Of a DNA stretch of 64,000 nt, positions 61,495 to 64,000 are shown one piece after another. How positions within the stretch are numbered: position 1 is the first letter of the stretch; every line of letters starts with the position of its first letter. Location of the stretch: positions 1-64,000 of the forward strand of contig NZ_FOPP01000008.1 of the NCBI RefSeq assembly GCF_900113525.1, read 5' to 3'. The position numbers and the translations under genes were made by a program. Below the pieces are notes generated by a model. That model was not told the origin of the DNA. It did no database searches and worked only from the letters and a program-made list of their open reading frames with translations. Source of the stretch: Pedobacter insulae. GTDB lineage: Bacteria; Bacteroidota; Bacteroidia; Sphingobacteriales; Sphingobacteriaceae.

Positions 61495-62874
61495 ATGTCT
61501 ATTACCAAGCCGAGTTTGCCAAAAGGAACGAGAGATTTTTCACCACAAGAAATGGTGAAGAGAAATTATATTTTCGATACAATCAAAACAGTATTCCGGA
61601 AATATGGCTATGCCGAAATACAAACTCCAAGTATGGAGAACTTAGGCACCTTAACAGGTAAATACGGAGATGAGGGCGATAAGTTAATCTTTAAGATATT
61701 AAATAGTGGGGATTTTCTCGGCAAAGTGGATGAAAGTTTCCTCGCAACGCGTAACTCACAACTTATAACGCCTAAAATTTCTGAAAAAGCACTTCGCTAC
61801 GATTTAACCGTTCCTTTTGCGCGGTATGTGGTAATGCACCAAAGCGAGATTTCTTTTCCATTCAAGCGTTTTCAGGTGCAGCCAGTATGGCGTGCCGATC
61901 GCCCTCAAAAGGGCAGGTATAGAGAGTTTTATCAATGTGATGCTGATGTTGTAGGGTCAAGTTCATTGTTAAATGAGGCTGAGTTTGTACTGATATATCA
62001 AGAGGCATTGAGCAACTTGGGATTGAAAGATTTTGATATTAAAATCAATAATCGTAAGATCTTAACTGGTATAGCAGAAATTATAGGCAAACCCGAATTA
62101 ATTGTTGATATGACGGTGGCAATCGACAAACTGGACAAAATAGGTTTCGAAGGGGTTACTAAGGAATTATTAGAAAGAGGTTTCAGCAGTGCAGATATTG
62201 AAAAGTTAGAACCTGTAATCTTACTACAAGGTTCAAATGATGAGAAGTTGGAGAGTTTGAAAGCTGTTTTAGCTTCGTCGGTTGTTGGTGTAAAGGGAAT
62301 TGAAGAAATAGAAACGGTATTTGAGTACTTGAAAGCTCTTAACCCCCAACCTTCAACCCTCAACCTTCAAATAGATATTACCTTAGCTCGTGGATTAAAT
62401 TATTATACAGGCTGTATATTTGAAGTTAAAACTAATGAGGTAGCAATGGGAAGTATTGGAGGTGGAGGTAGGTATGATGACTTAACTGGGATGTTTGGCC
62501 TTAAAGATTTAACAGGCGTTGGAATTTCTTTTGGAGCAGATCGCATTTACGATGTATTAGAGGAACTAGATCTTTTTCCAGCTTCTGCTGCTCAAGGAAC
62601 GAAAGTATTGATCAGTAATTTCGATACTGTTGCCGAAAAATATGCTTTGCCATTGTTACAAAAATTAAGAACCGTAAGTATTAGCTCCGAACTATATCCC
62701 ACTGCTGCGAAACTTAAAAAACAAATGAGTTACGCCGATGCTAAAAATATTCCCTATGTAATTTTAATTGGCGAAGAGGAAATGAAAACTGGCTTTTTAA
62801 CTTTAAAAGATATGCATACGGGCGTACAAGAACAGTTGACGGTTGACGAGATTATTGGTAAATTAATTTCCTAA
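61495..62874 (+). CDS. hisS: Histidyl-tRNA synthetase
   Basis: HisRS charges tRNA-His. The 459 residues begin MSITKPSLPKGTRDF. Class II motif 2 is RFQVQPVWRADRPQKGRYREF, the HisRS signature LARGLNYYTGCIFEV appears near residue 299, and GGGGRYDDL near 320. A C-terminal anticodon-binding domain follows (about 360-459). A short Ser/Leu/Pro/Gln insertion (LNPQPSTLNL) precedes the LARGLNYYT motif and is an unusual linker. It ends one base from the convergent NTF2-like gene. Confidence 0.97.
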   Translation: MSITKPSLPKGTRDFSPQEMVKRNYIFDTIKTVFRKYGYAEIQTPSMENLGTLTGKYGDEGDKLIFKILNSGDFLGKVDESFLATRNSQLITPKISEKALRYDLTVPFARYVVMHQSEISFPFKRFQVQPVWRADRPQKGRYREFYQCDADVVGSSSLLNEAEFVLIYQEALSNLGLKDFDIKINNRKILTGIAEIIGKPELIVDMTVAIDKLDKIGFEGVTKELLERGFSSADIEKLEPVILLQGSNDEKLESLKAVLASSVVGVKGIEEIETVFEYLKALNPQPSTLNLQIDITLARGLNYYTGCIFEVKTNEVAMGSIGGGGRYDDLTGMFGLKDLTGVGISFGADRIYDVLEELDLFPASAAQGTKVLISNFDTVAEKYALPLLQKLRTVSISSELYPTAAKLKKQMSYADAKNIPYVILIGEEEMKTGFLTLKDMHTGVQEQLTVDEIIGKLIS

Positions 62875-63345
62875 CTAATGTTTATGTTGCATGAAACTTT
62901 CAAGATTTCTCCTTGCCTGAGTAGAAATTTTCTTGTTTAAAAAGCTAGTCCAGCCCAATAATATTCCAGGCAATCCTAATGCTTGTCTTGACCAGGTAAA
63001 AAAGCTAAAATCGTCTGTATGTTTAACAATCTTTCCGTCTGCTATTTCGAAAGTAGCATCTATGCGGTTGACAACTTTTTTGCCTGTCGCTGAGAAGGTG
63101 TAATGGGCATCCCAATGCGCGCTAACTTTGTTATCGACAGCAGAAATTATCTGATATGCTAAGGACATGTCTTTGCCTTTAACAATAAGCATTTCCCACA
63201 TAGCCTTAACCTCATCAGCATTTAAATTTTTAAATATTGCATCGTTAAATATGGCATTATCTGCGTAACATTCTTGCATGCCTTTAAAGTCTCTATTTTT
63301 AAAGCAAGTATAGAAATGATTAATTAACTGCTCATTAGTGCTCAT
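62875..63345 (-). CDS. NTF2-like/SnoaL-type protein
   Basis: The 156-residue protein has the cone-shaped SnoaL fold. It begins NEQLINHFYTCFKNRDFKGM; ECYADNAIFNDAIF is the typical first strand-helix, and RIDATFEIADGKIVKHTDDF a late strand. The ligand or reaction is unknown; members include isomerases and stress-related binding proteins. It is followed upstream by a receiver-protein gene on the same strand (20-base gap), but a functional link is unproven. Confidence 0.82.
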   Translation of the reverse strand: MSTNEQLINHFYTCFKNRDFKGMQECYADNAIFNDAIFKNLNADEVKAMWEMLIVKGKDMSLAYQIISAVDNKVSAHWDAHYTFSATGKKVVNRIDATFEIADGKIVKHTDDFSFFTWSRQALGLPGILLGWTSFLNKKISTQARRNLESFMQHKH

Positions 63346-63365
63346 AGAAAAATCTTGCTATTTAA

Positions 63366-63758
63366 TTAATATGTTTTTCCAGCTAGGATTCCTTCAATTT
63401 TGTCCAAAAGATCATCAATGTCGAAAGGCTTAGCTAAAAAGCCATTCGGCTTATGATCACCATGCTGGATATTTTCGGCAGTATATTTAGCTGAGATCAT
63501 TAATACTGGAATATTAGTTGTTGCCTGGTTAGTTCGAATTTGTGATAGTAATTCACGGCCATCAGCATCCGGTAACATGATGTCTAAAATCATCAGGTCG
63601 GGTTTAAAAGCATCTATATGTTGCATCATATCTTCGCTTCTATTTAGTCCCGCCACTTTATAGGCCTCGCTTTGTAGAATTAAAGTAATTACATCCAAAA
63701 TGGCGTGGTTATCTTCAATTACAAGAATGTTTTTATAGCGTTTAACTTGCTTCGTCAA
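63366..63758 (-). CDS. Stand-alone response regulator receiver protein
   Basis: The 130 residues form one receiver domain only. The acidic residues are in VIEDNHA near 15, phospho-Asp59 in MILDIMLPD, and the conserved Lys in LAKPFDIDD near 112. No output domain is present, so it works through a partner such as a hybrid kinase. The start is TTG (MTKQVKRYK). A TATATTTG box lies 21 bases upstream. It may be co-transcribed with the NTF2-like gene. Confidence 0.9.
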   Translation of the reverse strand: MTKQVKRYKNILVIEDNHAILDVITLILQSEAYKVAGLNRSEDMMQHIDAFKPDLMILDIMLPDADGRELLSQIRTNQATTNIPVLMISAKYTAENIQHGDHKPNGFLAKPFDIDDLLDKIEGILAGKTY

Positions 63759-63778
63759 GGTTTATGGATTTAGAGATA

Positions 63779-63786
63779 CAAATATA
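63779..63786 (-). promoter_or_regulatory. -7 box of the receiver-protein gene
   Basis: On the minus strand TATATTTG, 20 bases before the TTG start at 63758. Full match to TANNTTTG; no clear -33 box. Confidence 0.5.
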
Positions 63787-63891
63787 TTTAATGCCATGAT
63801 AATTAATAGACTTTAATTTCTAATAAATAAAAGTTAATTTTATTTCCATAAATCATTTAGAAAACAATAATAATAAATAAAAATATAATAT

Positions 63892-64000
63892 ATGAAAAGA
63901 AATGCAACAGCCATTTGGACTGGCACAGGAAAAGATGGTAAAGGAACTTTATCTACTCAAAGCGGTACATTAAGTAATACACAATATTCGTTTAAGAGCC
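63892..64000 (+). CDS. OsmC-family protein, 5' part only
   Basis: The first 36 codons run to the window end: MKRNATAIWTGTGKDGKGTL and on to SNTQYSFKS. This is the typical N-terminus of OsmC/Ohr-type peroxide-reducing proteins of the short Bacteroidota kind. The catalytic cysteines lie beyond the window, so function rests on the N-terminal pattern alone. Confidence 0.7.
   Translation, partial: MKRNATAIWTGTGKDGKGTLSTQSGTLSNTQYSFKS

Noticed and set aside
1..64000. tRNA or rRNA genes
   Set aside because: No cloverleaf-like segment with a T-loop GGTTCRA pattern in the right context or rRNA-like stretch was found on reading both strands. A covariance-model scan would be decisive.

Overview
The window looks like chromosome of a Pedobacter-type bacterium (Sphingobacteriaceae, Bacteroidota). 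The coding sequence is AT-rich. Promoters follow the Bacteroidota pattern (-33 TTTG/TTG, -7 TANNTTTG) instead of -35/-10 boxes. Lineage-typical genes are present: a DUF4270 lipoprotein, an OmpA porin with a calcium-binding linker, a one-domain glycogen-synthase-like protein, a 29-residue COX24-like basic protein and a TonB-receptor-like beta-barrel. TTG start codons are frequent. I found no tRNA, rRNA, CRISPR array, transposase or phage module.

Layout. 1-3585 (minus): a lipoprotein cut by the window edge, RNase G, a tiny basic protein, a TPR protein and an HU/IHF protein. 3799-5278: mutY and ssb. 5308-9476 (minus): glmS, the DUF4270 lipoprotein and the short GT5 protein. 9614-10961: panC and panD (pantothenate synthesis). 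10968-16638: an outer-membrane receptor, a membrane-bound AraC regulator, an acyl-CoA dehydrogenase and two small envelope proteins. 16969-21740: the rimP-nusA-infB operon, with a hairpin leader and an internal infB promoter. 21809-28810: a compact surface-glycan operon with two tandem FdtA-like sugar isomerases, a GNAT, an ACP, a KASIII, a PLP aminotransferase and three glycosyltransferases. An MsbA-like ABC exporter follows on the other strand. 30791-37207: meaB, ompA, a 47-residue membrane protein, ridA, an EamA transporter and recG. 37329-44647: a beta-lactamase-fold lipoprotein, fumC, an S1/P1 nuclease, a low-molecular-weight phosphatase and small stress or regulatory genes. 44744-49329: a complete cyanophycin synthesis and degradation locus. 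49373-55340: a TPR/histidine kinase/response regulator set and a Prc-like protease. 55352-64000: CapA and NlpC/P60 envelope proteins, pyruvate dehydrogenase E1-alpha and E2, a DUF418 membrane protein, hisS, an NTF2-like protein, a receiver protein and the start of an OsmC gene.

The most notable non-coding structure is repetitive. Three near-identical 26-bp-stem palindromes (CGTCATTGCGAGG family) sit at gene 3' ends. There are two AGTATATAGT-type inverted-repeat elements, and a GC-rich 154-bp foldback element with five 11-bp repeats ahead of rimP. Several -7 promoter boxes sit only 3-5 nt before the start codon, which suggests leaderless mRNAs. The best candidate for an underexplored system is the glycan operon: a dedicated ACP/KASIII/GNAT trio beside paired isomerases points to a nucleotide-linked amino sugar carrying a custom acyl group.
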